A stretch of 34,108 nt of DNA from CAZTPJ01 sp964614515 (GTDB lineage Bacteria; Planctomycetota; Phycisphaerae; Phycisphaerales; UBA1924): contig CAZTPJ010000040.1 of the NCBI GenBank assembly GCA_964614515.1, positions 1 to 34,108 on the forward strand, read 5' to 3'. A program made the position numbers and the translations under genes. Positions 1 through 8,327 of the stretch are shown piece after piece; the stretch's first letter is position 1; each line of letters opens with the position of its first letter. The notes under the pieces are model-generated. The model saw only the letters and a program-made list of their open reading frames with translations. It ran no database searches and had not been told where the DNA came from.

Positions 1-65
1 AGGCCGCGACGGCCGTGGTGGATCGAGTGACTCGGGCGCTCGCCGAGGAGGGCATGATTTCGTGA
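1..65 (+). CDS. C-terminal tail of an unknown protein (partial)
   Basis: An open frame enters from the left edge (codons in phase with base 3) and ends at a TGA at 63-65. It encodes about 20 residues ending in VTRALAEEGMIS. The stop lies 75 nt before the chosen start of the first sulfotransferase on the same strand, so the two could be co-transcribed. Nothing in this short tail identifies a family. It could also be chance open frame, although its codon usage (third positions mostly G or C) matches the neighbours. Confidence 0.45.
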   Translation, partial: AATAVVDRVTRALAEEGMIS

Positions 66-140
66 TGGTTGCGACCACACACAAGAGACAGTCGTACTCG
101 GAGGCCACGTCGAGTTCAACGACATTCAGCGAGGTTTTCC

Positions 141-1064
141 ATGCAACGTGACTTCTTCTTTCTCCGCGGCTTTCGGCGTTCGGGCACGAACTGGATCGGC
201 GGGTTGCTGAACCTGCATCCGCAGGTGAATTTGCGCGGCGAGATGCACTTTCAGTCGATTCACAACGCGCTGCAGAAGGTCGCGTCGATGCCTGGGTATC
301 TGCTGCATCAGGAGCCGCCGCGCAGCGTCGCGGAAGAGGCGATCCGGCAGATGGTGCGATCGGTGATGATGTGCTCGATTCCGTGGAAGTGGGAGGCGCG
401 GTGGCTTGGCGATCGCACGCCGGGTCCGCTCGAGCCTGTGCTGCTTCCGGATTGCCCGCACTTCCTGGTCGCGCGGGATGGGCGTGACGTGCTGGTGAGC
501 CTGACGTTCCAGCAGATGTCATACGCGAACCCGAAGGATGAATCAACGCGAATTCTGGCGGATCAGATCCGGCAGTTCAAGCAGGACAAGTTCTACTTCA
601 ACAATCATCCGCACGAGTTGCTGACGCACGAGGAATGGATTCGTCGCGCTGCGCGCGGCTGGGCGCGGCAGATGCTCGCGGACCTTGACACGGTCGAAAA
701 GTTCGCCTCAGGCGAACTTCGCGGGCGGGCGATGATCGTGCGGTACGAACGCGTGCATGCCGACGTCGAGGCGTGCCGCGCGGAGATGTATCGCTTCCTC
801 GGACTTGATCCATCGCAGGCGCTGCCGATCTCCGGCGACAACAACACCGCGCCGGGCCTGAGCCGCGAAGACCCGGCCGCACACTTCCGCGCCGGACGCG
901 TCGGCGATTGGCGGAAGTATTTCACGCCTGAAGTGACCGCCTGGTTTGAGGATGAAGCGGGCGAAGCGCTGGCGCGGCTCGCCGCGGCGGCGCCCGTGCA
1001 ATCGACGCCTCACGTTGAAGTCACCACAGTCCCGGCGGGGAGCCGCGCGGGGGAGACCGTCTAA
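141..1064 (+). CDS. Sulfotransferase family protein (paralogue 1)
   Basis: Predicted to transfer sulfate from PAPS to an unknown hydroxyl or amine acceptor. The product is 307 residues. Near the N-terminus, about residues 10-23, GFRRSGTNWIGGLL matches the loop that binds the PAPS 5'-phosphosulfate. About 110 residues in, ARDGRDVLVSL matches the 3'-phosphate-binding strand and helix. The C-terminal RAGRVGDWRKYFT resembles the region that closes over PAPS in this family. I chose ATG 141 rather than TTG 69 because GAGG at 131-134 is well spaced and the domain begins at once with MQRDFFFLRGF. No signal peptide is visible, so it is probably cytoplasmic. It is clearly related to the gene at 1410, and groES lies between them. 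The acceptor cannot be predicted from sequence. Confidence 0.88.
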   Translation: MQRDFFFLRGFRRSGTNWIGGLLNLHPQVNLRGEMHFQSIHNALQKVASMPGYLLHQEPPRSVAEEAIRQMVRSVMMCSIPWKWEARWLGDRTPGPLEPVLLPDCPHFLVARDGRDVLVSLTFQQMSYANPKDESTRILADQIRQFKQDKFYFNNHPHELLTHEEWIRRAARGWARQMLADLDTVEKFASGELRGRAMIVRYERVHADVEACRAEMYRFLGLDPSQALPISGDNNTAPGLSREDPAAHFRAGRVGDWRKYFTPEVTAWFEDEAGEALARLAAAAPVQSTPHVEVTTVPAGSRAGETV

Positions 1065-1122
1065 CCACACGCATTCGCGTTCGTAGCGGCGCGAACGACA
1101 CATGAACCTGGAGCAGACACAC

Positions 1123-1413
1123 ATGGCCATCAAACCTCTCGAAGATCGCATTCTCGTCAAGCCCATCGAAGCCGAAAGCAAGACGGCCTCGGGCATCTAC
1201 CTCCCCGAAACCGCGAAAGAGCGCCCGATCAAGGGCAAGGTCGTCGCAACCGGGCCGGGTAAGCGGCTCGACAACGGCAAGCGGGCGCAGATGTCCGTCA
1301 AGGTCGGCGACACCGTCGTCTATGGGCGATACGCGGGCACCGAAGTCGAAGTCAAAGGCGACAAGCAACTCATCATCCGCGAGAGCGAACTGCTGGGGAT
1401 CATCGAAGGATGA
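1123..1413 (+). CDS. groES: Co-chaperonin GroES
   Basis: This is the 10-kDa co-chaperonin, a seven-subunit lid that caps the GroEL cavity during ATP-driven folding. The product is 96 residues, the normal length. It starts with the typical KPLEDRILVKP strand. The mobile loop that contacts GroEL, about residues 20-31, reads SGIYLPETAKER against the common GGIVLPDTAKEK. The end LIIRESELLGIIEG is also canonical. ATG 1123 gives the standard N-terminus MAIKPLEDR and has GGAG at about 1110-1113. The in-frame ATG at 1102 would add seven atypical residues. groEL is not directly next: a sulfotransferase gene that overlaps the groES stop by 4 nt separates them. I saw no CIRCE-type inverted repeat upstream. 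Confidence 0.96.
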   Translation: MAIKPLEDRILVKPIEAESKTASGIYLPETAKERPIKGKVVATGPGKRLDNGKRAQMSVKVGDTVVYGRYAGTEVEVKGDKQLIIRESELLGIIEG

Positions 1414-2375
1414 CCACGATGGCGGACAAACCTCGCACCATCAGCATCGCGCCCGGGCTGCCACGGCCGTCGGGCGATCGCGATGATGCGCGCCCGCCAA
1501 CCCCGACGGCACTGAAGTTCTTCTTCATCACGGGGCATCCGCGCTCGGGCACGAACTGGATGACCAACATCCTCAACCTTCACCCGAAGGTCTACGCGCG
1601 CGGGGAGTTTCACTTTGATGTGCTTCGCACGGCCATGGACATCTTCGTGGACCGCGCGTGGCACGTCGCGTGCGCGGAGCCGACGCGATCCGAGGCCGAA
1701 CGCGCGTTCCACGATCTCGTGCGGCGCACGATGGCGACGATCTCGCCCGAGAAGCCCGGCGCGGAGTGGATCGGGGATCAGACGCCGCGCATGTTCGTAC
1801 CGCTCGTACCCGGCGCGCCGACATTCCTGATCGAGCGTGATGGACGCGATGTTCTGGTCAGTCTGACGTTTCACTGGCTGCTGGTTGATGGCGTACCGGC
1901 CGGCGGTGGACGTGCAACGCTGGCGAAGCATCGAGAGTTGTTCCGGCGCGATCCGAACCACTTCAAGTCAAACCCGGAGCAGCTGCTCACCAGTGAGACG
2001 TGGGTGCGCCACGCGGCCCGCGAATGGGCGACGTTCGTGCGGCACGATCGCGAGATGGTGCGGCGGATGCTCGCAAGCGAGGTCGATGGGCGCGTGTGCG
2101 TCGTGCGGTATGAACAGTTGCACGAGGACATCGAGGCCGTGCGAACCAGGATGTACGAGTTCCTCGGTCTTGATCCCGACGAGGCGTTGCCGCTGGCGTC
2201 ATCGCCCAAGGCCGAGCCGGGGCGAAAGGGTGAGGAGAATCCGCTCGGACATCTTCGCGCGGGGAAGGTTCGGGGGTGGGAAAGGTACTTCACGGACAAT
2301 GCGAAGGCGTGGTTCAAGGCCGAGGCCGGGGCCGCGCTGATCGAAATGGGGTATGAGCAGGATCTGAACTGGTGA
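1410..2375 (+). CDS. Sulfotransferase family protein (paralogue 2)
   Basis: A PAPS-dependent sulfotransferase of 321 residues with unknown acceptor. It has the PAPS loop GHPRSGTNWMTNILNLHP, then ERDGRDVLVSLTF for the 3'-phosphate site, and C-terminal LRAGKVRGWERYFT. It matches paralogue 1 along its whole length, including RYEQLHEDIEAVRTRMYEF against RYERVHADVEACRAEMYRF, so the two probably arose by duplication. The start ATG overlaps the groES stop in an ATGA, which suggests translational coupling. An in-frame ATG at 1419 is an alternative. groEL begins 61 nt after its stop. Its position inside a chaperonin operon is unusual and may be functional or only a matter of shared expression. Confidence 0.88.
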   Translation: MTTMADKPRTISIAPGLPRPSGDRDDARPPTPTALKFFFITGHPRSGTNWMTNILNLHPKVYARGEFHFDVLRTAMDIFVDRAWHVACAEPTRSEAERAFHDLVRRTMATISPEKPGAEWIGDQTPRMFVPLVPGAPTFLIERDGRDVLVSLTFHWLLVDGVPAGGGRATLAKHRELFRRDPNHFKSNPEQLLTSETWVRHAAREWATFVRHDREMVRRMLASEVDGRVCVVRYEQLHEDIEAVRTRMYEFLGLDPDEALPLASSPKAEPGRKGEENPLGHLRAGKVRGWERYFTDNAKAWFKAEAGAALIEMGYEQDLNW

Positions 2376-2436
2376 ACGAGTGAACCGTGGCGGGCGACGT
2401 TTCGCCGGCGCCATGCCAACGAGACAGGAGACGATG

Positions 2437-4050
2437 ATGTCGACGAAGCAGTTGATGTTTGATGATGCGGCCCTTCTTGAGATGAAAAAGGGCGTGGATC
2501 GCCTCGCGGATGCGGTCAAATGCACCATGGGACCGTCGGGCCGGCACGTGGTGATCGAAAAGTCCTACGGCGGGCCGACGATCACGAAGGACGGCGTGTC
2601 GGTCTCCAAGGAGATCACGCTGCCCGAGCCGTTCGAGTCCATGGGCGCCAAGATGGTCAACGAAGTCGCCAAGCGCACCAACGACAAAGCCGGCGACGGG
2701 ACCACGGCCGCGACCGTGCTCGCGCAGGCGATCTTCGGCGAGGGCCTGCGTCACGTCGCGACGGGGGCGAACCCCGTGCATGTGCAGCGCGGGATCAACG
2801 CCGCGGCCAATACGGCGGCGAAGGCAATTGAAGAGATGGCCGTCAAGTGCAAGGGCAAGGATGACTATCGCAAGATCGCCCTTGTCTCATGCAACTACAA
2901 CGAGGATGTGGCCGAACAGATCGCCGAGGCGATCGCGAAGGTCGGTCCCGAGGGCGTGGTGGAAGTCGAAGAGGGCAAGGCTTCGCACACGACGCTGGAT
3001 TATGTCGAAGGCATGCAGTTCGACAAGGGGTACATCAGCCCGTACTTCATGAACGATCCGAAGACGGCCGAATGCGTCTTTGAAGACTGCCTGATTCTGA
3101 TTCACGAGAAGAAGATCGCGAATCTGGCGGACCTTTTGCCGCTGCTGAACAAGGTGGCGATGTCGAGCAAGCCTCTGCTGCTCATCGCGGAAGAAGTTGA
3201 GAACGAGGCCCTGGCGGCGCTGGTGGTCAATCGCCTGCGCGGCACGTTGAAGGTCTGCGCGGTCAAGGCCCCGGGCTTTGGCGATCGACGCAAGGCGATG
3301 CTCGGCGACATCGCGGTGCTCACGGCCGGGACGTTCTTCTCCGAAGACCTCGGGCGCAGCCTCGAATCGATCGAGGTGAGCGAACTGGGTCGCGCCAAGA
3401 AGATCGTGGTGACGAAGGATGACACGACGATCATCGAAGGGGCGGGCAAGAAGGCGGACATTACGGCTCGGGCGGCGCAGATCAAGGCGCAGCACGACAA
3501 GTCCACCAGCGACTATGACCGCGAAAAACTCATGGAACGTCACGCCAAACTCACGGGCGGCGTGGCGATCATCAACGTCGGCGCGGCGACCGAGACGGCC
3601 ATGAAAGCGCTCAAGGACCTCGTCGATGATGCCCTGCACGCAACGCGGGCCGCGGCACGCGACGGCTATGTCCCCGGCGGCGGCGTGGCACTCATCCGCA
3701 CGCAGCAGGCCATCGACAACGATCGCAAGAAGGCCAAGGGCGATGAGAAGATCGGCTTTGACATCGTCAAGCGCGCTGTCGAAGCGTGCGCGTATCAGAT
3801 TGCCGTCAACGCGGGCCACGACGGCGACATGGTCGTCGAGAAGATCAAGGCCGGCTCGGGCGGATTCGGCTTCAACGCGGGGACCGGCGAGTTCACAGAC
3901 CTCGTCAAGGCCGGGATCATCGACCCTGCGCTCGTGGCCAAGACCGCGCTGATCAACGCGGCCAGCGTCGCGGGGTTGATGCTCACGACGGACTGCCTCA
4001 TCACGGAACTCAAGGACGATGCAAAGGCCACGGCCGGCGCGGTGTCGTGA
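2437..4050 (+). CDS. groEL: Chaperonin GroEL (60 kDa)
   Basis: ATP-driven double-ring chaperonin subunit of 537 residues. Asp87 lies in the ATP-binding signature GDGTTAATVLAQ, and the hydrolysis-associated VDDALHATRAA segment (E. coli Asp398 region) is intact, as are the later GGGVALIR and LVKAGIIDP blocks. ATG 2437 has AGGAG at 2426-2430 with six-base spacing. The in-frame ATG 2434 is too close to it, and the upstream start at 2380 would add an atypical leader. Two features are unusual. The protein ends in KDDAKATAGAVS without the common Gly-Gly-Met tail, and the N-terminal part (TMGPSGRHVVIEKSYGGP) differs from the usual TLGPKGRNVVLDKSFG. This may be one of several GroEL paralogues in the genome. 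Confidence 0.96.
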   Translation: MSTKQLMFDDAALLEMKKGVDRLADAVKCTMGPSGRHVVIEKSYGGPTITKDGVSVSKEITLPEPFESMGAKMVNEVAKRTNDKAGDGTTAATVLAQAIFGEGLRHVATGANPVHVQRGINAAANTAAKAIEEMAVKCKGKDDYRKIALVSCNYNEDVAEQIAEAIAKVGPEGVVEVEEGKASHTTLDYVEGMQFDKGYISPYFMNDPKTAECVFEDCLILIHEKKIANLADLLPLLNKVAMSSKPLLLIAEEVENEALAALVVNRLRGTLKVCAVKAPGFGDRRKAMLGDIAVLTAGTFFSEDLGRSLESIEVSELGRAKKIVVTKDDTTIIEGAGKKADITARAAQIKAQHDKSTSDYDREKLMERHAKLTGGVAIINVGAATETAMKALKDLVDDALHATRAAARDGYVPGGGVALIRTQQAIDNDRKKAKGDEKIGFDIVKRAVEACAYQIAVNAGHDGDMVVEKIKAGSGGFGFNAGTGEFTDLVKAGIIDPALVAKTALINAASVAGLMLTTDCLITELKDDAKATAGAVS

Positions 4051-4065
4051 GGAGGGATTCACAGC

Positions 4066-4085
4066 GAGGCATGGAGGCATGGAGG
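4066..4085 (+). repeat. Short 8-bp tandem repeat downstream of groEL
   Basis: Two and a half copies of GAGGCATG sit directly after the groEL stop, followed by a purine-rich run (GGGGGGAGAGAGA) to about 4095. It lies in the 160-nt gap before the GxxExxY gene. No function is evident. Confidence 0.6.
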
Positions 4086-4210
4086 GGGGAGAGAGACAGA
4101 GACCGTGAAGGTGGCTGGATCTCGCGCGGCTCGCTGTCCGCGGTCGAACTGAAACTGTGCGATAAGGAACTGAGCGGGTTTGAAGGATCGAATGACTGTT
4201 GACGCACCTG

Positions 4211-4606
4211 ATGGAGCATGCCGTGGCCACCGCGCCGGAGGTGGAAACACTGACATCCGCGATCATCGCCTCCGCGATCGAGGTGCATCGATGCCTCGGG
4301 CCGGGATTGTTGGAGTCGATCTACGAGGAATGCCTCGCGCGGGAGTGCGCGGATCGCGGGCTTTCAGTGCGGCGTCAGGTTGTGATTCCGGTTCAATACA
4401 AGGGCCAGCCGCTCGATGCGGTGTATCGCATGGATCTCGTGGTCAACGATCAGGTCGTTGTGGAGGTCAAGGCCGTGGAGGCGATCTTGGGCGTTCACAA
4501 GGCGCAACTCCTGACCTACATGAAACTCTCACGGATACCGGCGGGACTCCTCCTCAACTTCCATGTGCCCGTCCTCAAGGATGGCATCACACGTCTCACG
4601 CTTTGA
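4211..4606 (+). CDS. GxxExxY family protein
   Basis: A small protein of about 131 residues from the GxxExxY family, which is frequent and often multicopy in planctomycetes. The family signature is at residues 32-38 (GLLESIY). A later DLVVNDQVVVEVKA (Asp75, Glu85-x-Lys87) fits the catalytic D...ExK pattern of PD-(D/E)xK nuclease folds, the fold assigned to this family. Nuclease activity itself is not established. The start is uncertain: ATG 4211 is chosen, TTG 4199 is possible, and GTG 4223 has GGAG at 4213-4216 with good spacing. It separates groEL from dnaJ, has no obvious folding role, and is probably an inserted accessory gene. Confidence 0.85.
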   Translation: MEHAVATAPEVETLTSAIIASAIEVHRCLGPGLLESIYEECLARECADRGLSVRRQVVIPVQYKGQPLDAVYRMDLVVNDQVVVEVKAVEAILGVHKAQLLTYMKLSRIPAGLLLNFHVPVLKDGITRLTL

Positions 4607-4722
4607 ACCCAACCACACTCTTCCCCACAAGCACGAAAACTCGCACACGCAGACTTGCTCAAGGCAAACCTTTCCCACAAGTTCCGAACTCCACGTCTTC
4701 ATGTCTCCTGTGAACCGACCGA

Positions 4723-5865
4723 ATGCCCACCACACGCGACTATTACGAGATCCTCTCCATCGACCGCACGGCGGACGGTGAGGAGGTCAAGCGCGCGTAT
4801 CGCCGCATGGCGATGAAGTATCACCCGGACCGCAATCCGGGCGATGCCGAAGCCGAGGCGAAGTTCAAGGAGGCCGCCGAGGCGTATGAAGTCCTCGGCG
4901 ACACGGCCAAGCGCGAGCGCTATGACCGTTTCGGGCACGAGGGCGTTCGTGGGGGCGGCGCGGCCACGCATGATTTTTCGTCGATGGATGTCTCGGACAT
5001 CTTTTCGATGTTCAACGACATCTTCGGGGGGGGGGTCGGGGGAAACCGCACGGGTCGTCGCGGGCCGTCGCGCGGGTATGACCTGGAGACCGAAGTCACG
5101 CTGACACTCGCGGATGTGCTCAGCGGTTGCGAGCGGACGGTCGAGTTCACGCGGCTTGACGTATGCGACACCTGCGCCGGCAGTGGCGCCAAGCCGGGAA
5201 CCAAACCCACCACATGTCCCACCTGCGGCGGCCAGGGCAAGGTCCAGCAGACGGGCCTTGGCGGGATGTTCCGCATGGTCACGGCCTGCCCGGCGTGTCG
5301 CGGTCGCGGCACGATCATCACCGATCACTGTGAAACGTGCCGTGGCAAGGGTCGCGTGCCGCGAAAGCGAACGATTTCAGTGAAGATTCCTGCGGGGATC
5401 GCGGAGGGTCAGGCGGTGCGTGTGGCGGGCGAGGGTGAGCCGCCGGCGGATGCGTCGTCCGGCGCGGAGGGTCGCCGCGGGGACCTGCACGTTGTGATTC
5501 GCGTTGAGCCGCACGACATGTTCGAGCGGCAGGGCGATCATCTTGTCGTGCAGATTCCGATCAGTTTCACGCAGGCCTCGCTGGGGGCGGAGATCGAAGT
5601 CCCCGCGCTCGATGGCAATCAGCAGTTGACAGTCCCGCGCGGCACGCAGCACGGCGCGATCTTCCGCATCACGAGCAAGGGCCTGCCCAACCTGCGTTCC
5701 GGACGAAGGGGCGACATCATTATCGTCGTTTCGATCGAGATTCCACGCAGACTGTCGACAAAGCAGGAGAGCCTGCTGCGGGAGTTCGCGGCCACGGAGG
5801 ATGAGAAGGTCTTGCCGGAGTCGCAGGGCTTTCTCAAGCGGCTTCGCGACATGCTCGGCGGATGA
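4723..5865 (+). CDS. dnaJ: Chaperone protein DnaJ (type I Hsp40)
   Basis: Co-chaperone that delivers unfolded clients to DnaK and stimulates its ATPase. The 380-residue product has the full class I layout: J-domain with HPD at 34-36, a Gly/Phe-rich linker about 75-115, four zinc-binding CxxCxGxG repeats with first Cys at 148, 165, 189 and 203, then the C-terminal substrate-binding domains. All zinc ligands are present. ATG 4723 gives the canonical MPTTRDYYEILSI; no strong ribosome-binding site is visible before it. The Gly-rich linker contains a run of ten G (5026-5035), a possible slippage site. grpE follows after 15 nt. dnaK is not in this window. Confidence 0.96.
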   Translation: MPTTRDYYEILSIDRTADGEEVKRAYRRMAMKYHPDRNPGDAEAEAKFKEAAEAYEVLGDTAKRERYDRFGHEGVRGGGAATHDFSSMDVSDIFSMFNDIFGGGVGGNRTGRRGPSRGYDLETEVTLTLADVLSGCERTVEFTRLDVCDTCAGSGAKPGTKPTTCPTCGGQGKVQQTGLGGMFRMVTACPACRGRGTIITDHCETCRGKGRVPRKRTISVKIPAGIAEGQAVRVAGEGEPPADASSGAEGRRGDLHVVIRVEPHDMFERQGDHLVVQIPISFTQASLGAEIEVPALDGNQQLTVPRGTQHGAIFRITSKGLPNLRSGRRGDIIIVVSIEIPRRLSTKQESLLREFAATEDEKVLPESQGFLKRLRDMLGG

Positions 5866-5880
5866 TGGTCGGGAGAGGTG

Positions 5881-6492
5881 ATGGCGAAGCGGGAGGACAA
5901 GTTCGAGTTTCGACCTTTTCAAGGTGGACGCACCATGCAGAAGCAAGGACGTGAGAATGACATGGATGACCCCGGTTCGCGGCCGTCGCGCGATCCGGAT
6001 CAGACCGATGCGATGATCGAATCGTTGCGTACGGAAGCGGCGGAGGCCGTCGAAGCGCGCGATGAAGCTACGGCGAAGGCCCAGCGCATCATGGCTGACT
6101 TTCAGAACTATCAGCGCCGGGCCTTGTCCAACGAGAAGGAAGCGAAGGAGCAGGGGCGTCGCGAGGTGGTCAGCGAGATCGTGCGCGTGCTGGATCATGT
6201 GGACCTGGCGTTGTCGCAGGATTCGTCCAAGATGGACGTGGCGCAGTTGCTCGAGGGTGTGAAGGCGATTCGCGCGGAGATGATGAAGATACTCGGGACG
6301 TTCGGTATCGCGACAATTGCGCCGCGCGCGGGCGACGAGTTCGAGCCGGGGCGTCACGAGGCCGTGATGCAGCAGGCGGCCGAGGGTGTGCCGCCGGGGC
6401 ACATCGCGGCGATGTTCCGCGCGGGGTATGCGCTGGGCGATCGCGTGATTCGTCCGGCGCAGGTGGCCGTCACGCCCGGCGAAGGCGCGTGA
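5881..6492 (+). CDS. grpE: Nucleotide exchange factor GrpE
   Basis: GrpE releases ADP from DnaK to reset the folding cycle. The product is about 203 residues. A variable acidic N-terminus leads into a long helical stretch (about residues 42-95, with IMADFQNYQRRALSNEKEAKE), and the C-terminal beta domain carries PGHIAAMFRAGYALGDRVIRPAQV, matching the GrpE signature. ATG 5881 is preceded by GGGAGAGG. ATG 5935, with AAGGTGG about seven bases upstream, is a credible alternative that removes 18 residues. It sits 15 nt after dnaJ and is surely co-expressed with it. Confidence 0.94.
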   Translation: MAKREDKFEFRPFQGGRTMQKQGRENDMDDPGSRPSRDPDQTDAMIESLRTEAAEAVEARDEATAKAQRIMADFQNYQRRALSNEKEAKEQGRREVVSEIVRVLDHVDLALSQDSSKMDVAQLLEGVKAIRAEMMKILGTFGIATIAPRAGDEFEPGRHEAVMQQAAEGVPPGHIAAMFRAGYALGDRVIRPAQVAVTPGEGA

Positions 6493-6520
6493 GTTTCGCG
6501 GGACGGTGAAGGGACGCAAC

Positions 6521-6925
6521 ATGCCGACGTATGACTATCGATGCAGGGAGTGCGGGCACGAGTTCGAGCTCTTTCAGTCCATGAGCGACAAGCCCAAGCG
6601 CACATGCCCCGCGTGCAAGAAGGCGAAACTCGAACGACTGATCGGCACGGGTGCGGCCGTGCTGTTCAGGGGATCCGGGTTTTACGAAACGGACTACCGC
6701 TCGGACTCATATAAGAAAGCGGCGGAGGCGGAGAGCAAGCCGGCGACGGAAACCAAGGATGCCGCGTCGGGCACACCGGCGACAAGCGACGCCAAGCCCG
6801 CGACGGCCGACGCAGCGCCTGCGAAGACTGAGGCGCCGAAGGAATCCAGCGCGAAGCCTCGCAAGCGTGCCGCATCGACGCCCAATCGCGCCAAGTCCCG
6901 CAAGCCCGCGACACGAAAGAAGTAG
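6521..6925 (+). CDS. FmdB-type zinc-ribbon protein
   Basis: A 134-residue protein whose first 60 residues match the FmdB/CxxC_CxxC_SSSS zinc-ribbon family. It begins MPTYDYRCRECGHEFE, with zinc ligand pairs Cys8/Cys11 and Cys29/Cys32, and continues to GSGFYETDYRSDSYK, typical of the family end. The remaining half is a low-complexity tail rich in Ala, Lys, Pro and Thr, probably disordered and basic. The family was named as a putative regulator of formamidase genes, but its general role is unclear. ATG 6521 has AAGGGA at 6509-6514; GTG 6506 is less likely. It lies 28 nt after grpE. Confidence 0.88.
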   Translation: MPTYDYRCRECGHEFELFQSMSDKPKRTCPACKKAKLERLIGTGAAVLFRGSGFYETDYRSDSYKKAAEAESKPATETKDAASGTPATSDAKPATADAAPAKTEAPKESSAKPRKRAASTPNRAKSRKPATRKK

Positions 6926-6963
6926 AATCAGGCTCGTGCGCCGCGAGCGCACCTGGAGTGACC

Positions 6964-7347
6964 ATGACCATCCTCGCCCACGGCATCGACGCGGTGGAGA
7001 TCGCGCGGATCGCGGCGCTGGTGGAGGCGCATGGCGAGCGATTCCTCTCGCGCGTGTTCACGCCGGGCGAGCGGGTACACGCGGCCGGAAAGAGAAACGC
7101 GGCGCAGCATCTCGCGGCGAGATTTGCCGCGAAAGAGGCCGTGTTCAAAGCCCTGGGCACGGGATGGAGCGATGGCATCGCGTGGACGGATGTGGAAGTT
7201 GTGTCAGAACCGACGGGACGGCCGGTGGTCCGGCTCCACGGCCGCGCGGGCGACATCGCGATCAAGCACGGCCTGACGCACTGGCACATCTCGATCACGC
7301 ACACGCGCACGCTGGCGATGGCGAGTGTGATTTCAACTGGCCAATAG
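6964..7347 (+). CDS. acpS: Holo-[acyl-carrier-protein] synthase AcpS
   Basis: Transfers 4'-phosphopantetheine from CoA to a Ser of acyl carrier protein, activating fatty-acid synthesis. The 127-residue product has the family's motifs: GIDAVEIARI with the metal-binding Asp near the N-terminus, RVFTPGE, the second signature AARFAAKEAVFKALGTG with the catalytic-site Glu and Lys, and HISITHTRTLAMASVI near the end. ATG 6964 has GGAG at 6954-6957; GTG 6958 would abut that site. It follows fmdB by 38 nt and appears to end the folding cluster. Confidence 0.93.
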   Translation: MTILAHGIDAVEIARIAALVEAHGERFLSRVFTPGERVHAAGKRNAAQHLAARFAAKEAVFKALGTGWSDGIAWTDVEVVSEPTGRPVVRLHGRAGDIAIKHGLTHWHISITHTRTLAMASVISTGQ

Positions 7348-7432
7348 CGGCGTGCGATCGGGTGGCCATCCAAAACGATGGACATGGCGACCGCCGCCTT
7401 TCATATTCGTGATGCACTAGTTGCCATATGCA

Positions 7433-7729
7433 TCATTGCCTTCTGAGAGGCGGCAGAAGCGTCACCTGCAATTCGCCACCCGTTGCAAAAGCAATAACCT
7501 CTTGCAACGACACTCGAAACCACCATTCCTTGTCGTCGGGGTCATACCAACTGAACCAAAACGCTCCTGGTCCACCATCCCCTTCATCGGCCACATATCC
7601 TCCGTTGTATCTGGGGCGCTGAAACATATCTTCGTAACAGTGCTTCGACCACTCCGCTTCTGTCCACCCGTGGTCACGGATCTGACGACAGATTTCACGA
7701 AACACTTCGTTAGGCGAAAGGACGGGCAT
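7433..7729 (-). CDS. Hypothetical protein, Trp-rich
   Basis: A possible 98-residue protein that I do not recognise. It contains HGWTEAEWSKHCYEDMF, a Gly/Asp-rich middle and FWFSWYDPDDKEWWFRVS, ending in LLPPLRRQ. The aromatic-rich composition is unlike the Arg/Ala-rich products of shadow frames in GC-rich DNA, which favours a real gene. The local GC content is visibly lower than in the flanks, so it may be acquired. The start is uncertain: ATG 7729 gives MPVLSPNEVFREI, and 7768 would add 13 residues; neither has a clear ribosome-binding site. It converges with acpS. Confidence 0.5.
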   Translation of the reverse strand: MPVLSPNEVFREICRQIRDHGWTEAEWSKHCYEDMFQRPRYNGGYVADEGDGGPGAFWFSWYDPDDKEWWFRVSLQEVIAFATGGELQVTLLPPLRRQ

Positions 7730-8167
7730 GCGTATGCTCACTACATGTGTTATGGGCGGCTGGCGCAATCGCTGAGTCCATACTCTCTTATCATCCGGCC
7801 AAAGCGTAGGTACACCTTCGTTGCTGTCGCATTGGGACTCACGTCAATCCACGCGTCTCGCCCGCCACGGCGGCATTGGGACGTGCGGCCAGACGTGCTT
7901 GATATGGTAGACTTTCACCCGTCGAGGTGAACCCAAGGCCCGATGTATACTCAGGTGGCATGGTTGGCTGCGGCAACTGGCGAAGGGTGCGTTTGGCATC
8001 TTCCTCGAGTTGATGGCTTCGGAGGCTCCGTCGCGCCCCACCAGAGCGATGGCCACGGCACCCGGAACCCGGCGGGCGAATTTCCGGTGGTTCGCGGCAC
8101 CGGCGGGCGAGCCGCCAGTGGCATGCGCACGACTTGACCTTTGATATCGCACGCCGGGCTCCTGAGG

Positions 8168-8214
8168 CCGCTTCAGCGGTCTTTCCCACTCATACGCCAC
8201 CGCTTCAGCGGTGG
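8168..8214. repeat. Paired CCGCTTCAGCGG hairpins
   Basis: Two copies of the same hairpin core: CCGC-TTCA-GCGG at 8168-8179, and an extended form with a 7-bp stem, CCACCGC-TTCA-GCGGTGG, at 8197-8214. A related element with different sequence, AGCCTG-TTTCAA-CAGGCT, follows at 8256-8273. They look like REP-type palindromic repeats. Confidence 0.7.
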
Positions 8215-8327
8215 TTGACCGGCGAGCATAATTAACACTGAATCGAAGATTCCTCAGCCTGTTTCAACAGGCTTTGTTCCTCCGGATGCAGTTCGTCGTT
8301 GTTGAGGACGTTGGTGGACGGGGATGC

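Noticed and set aside
1074..1097. Possible CIRCE-like or heat-shock operator before groES
   Set aside because: There is a short inverted repeat (CGTTCG ... CGAACG), but it does not resemble TTAGCACTC-N9-GAGTGCTAA and is only 6 bp.
2887..4266. 459-residue open frame on the - strand opposite groEL
   Set aside because: It is a shadow of the highly conserved groEL coding sequence.
7839..8200. Two overlapping - strand open frames of about 117 residues
   Set aside because: They run through repeat-rich DNA, have no family resemblance and no ribosome-binding site; more likely decayed or repeat-derived sequence.
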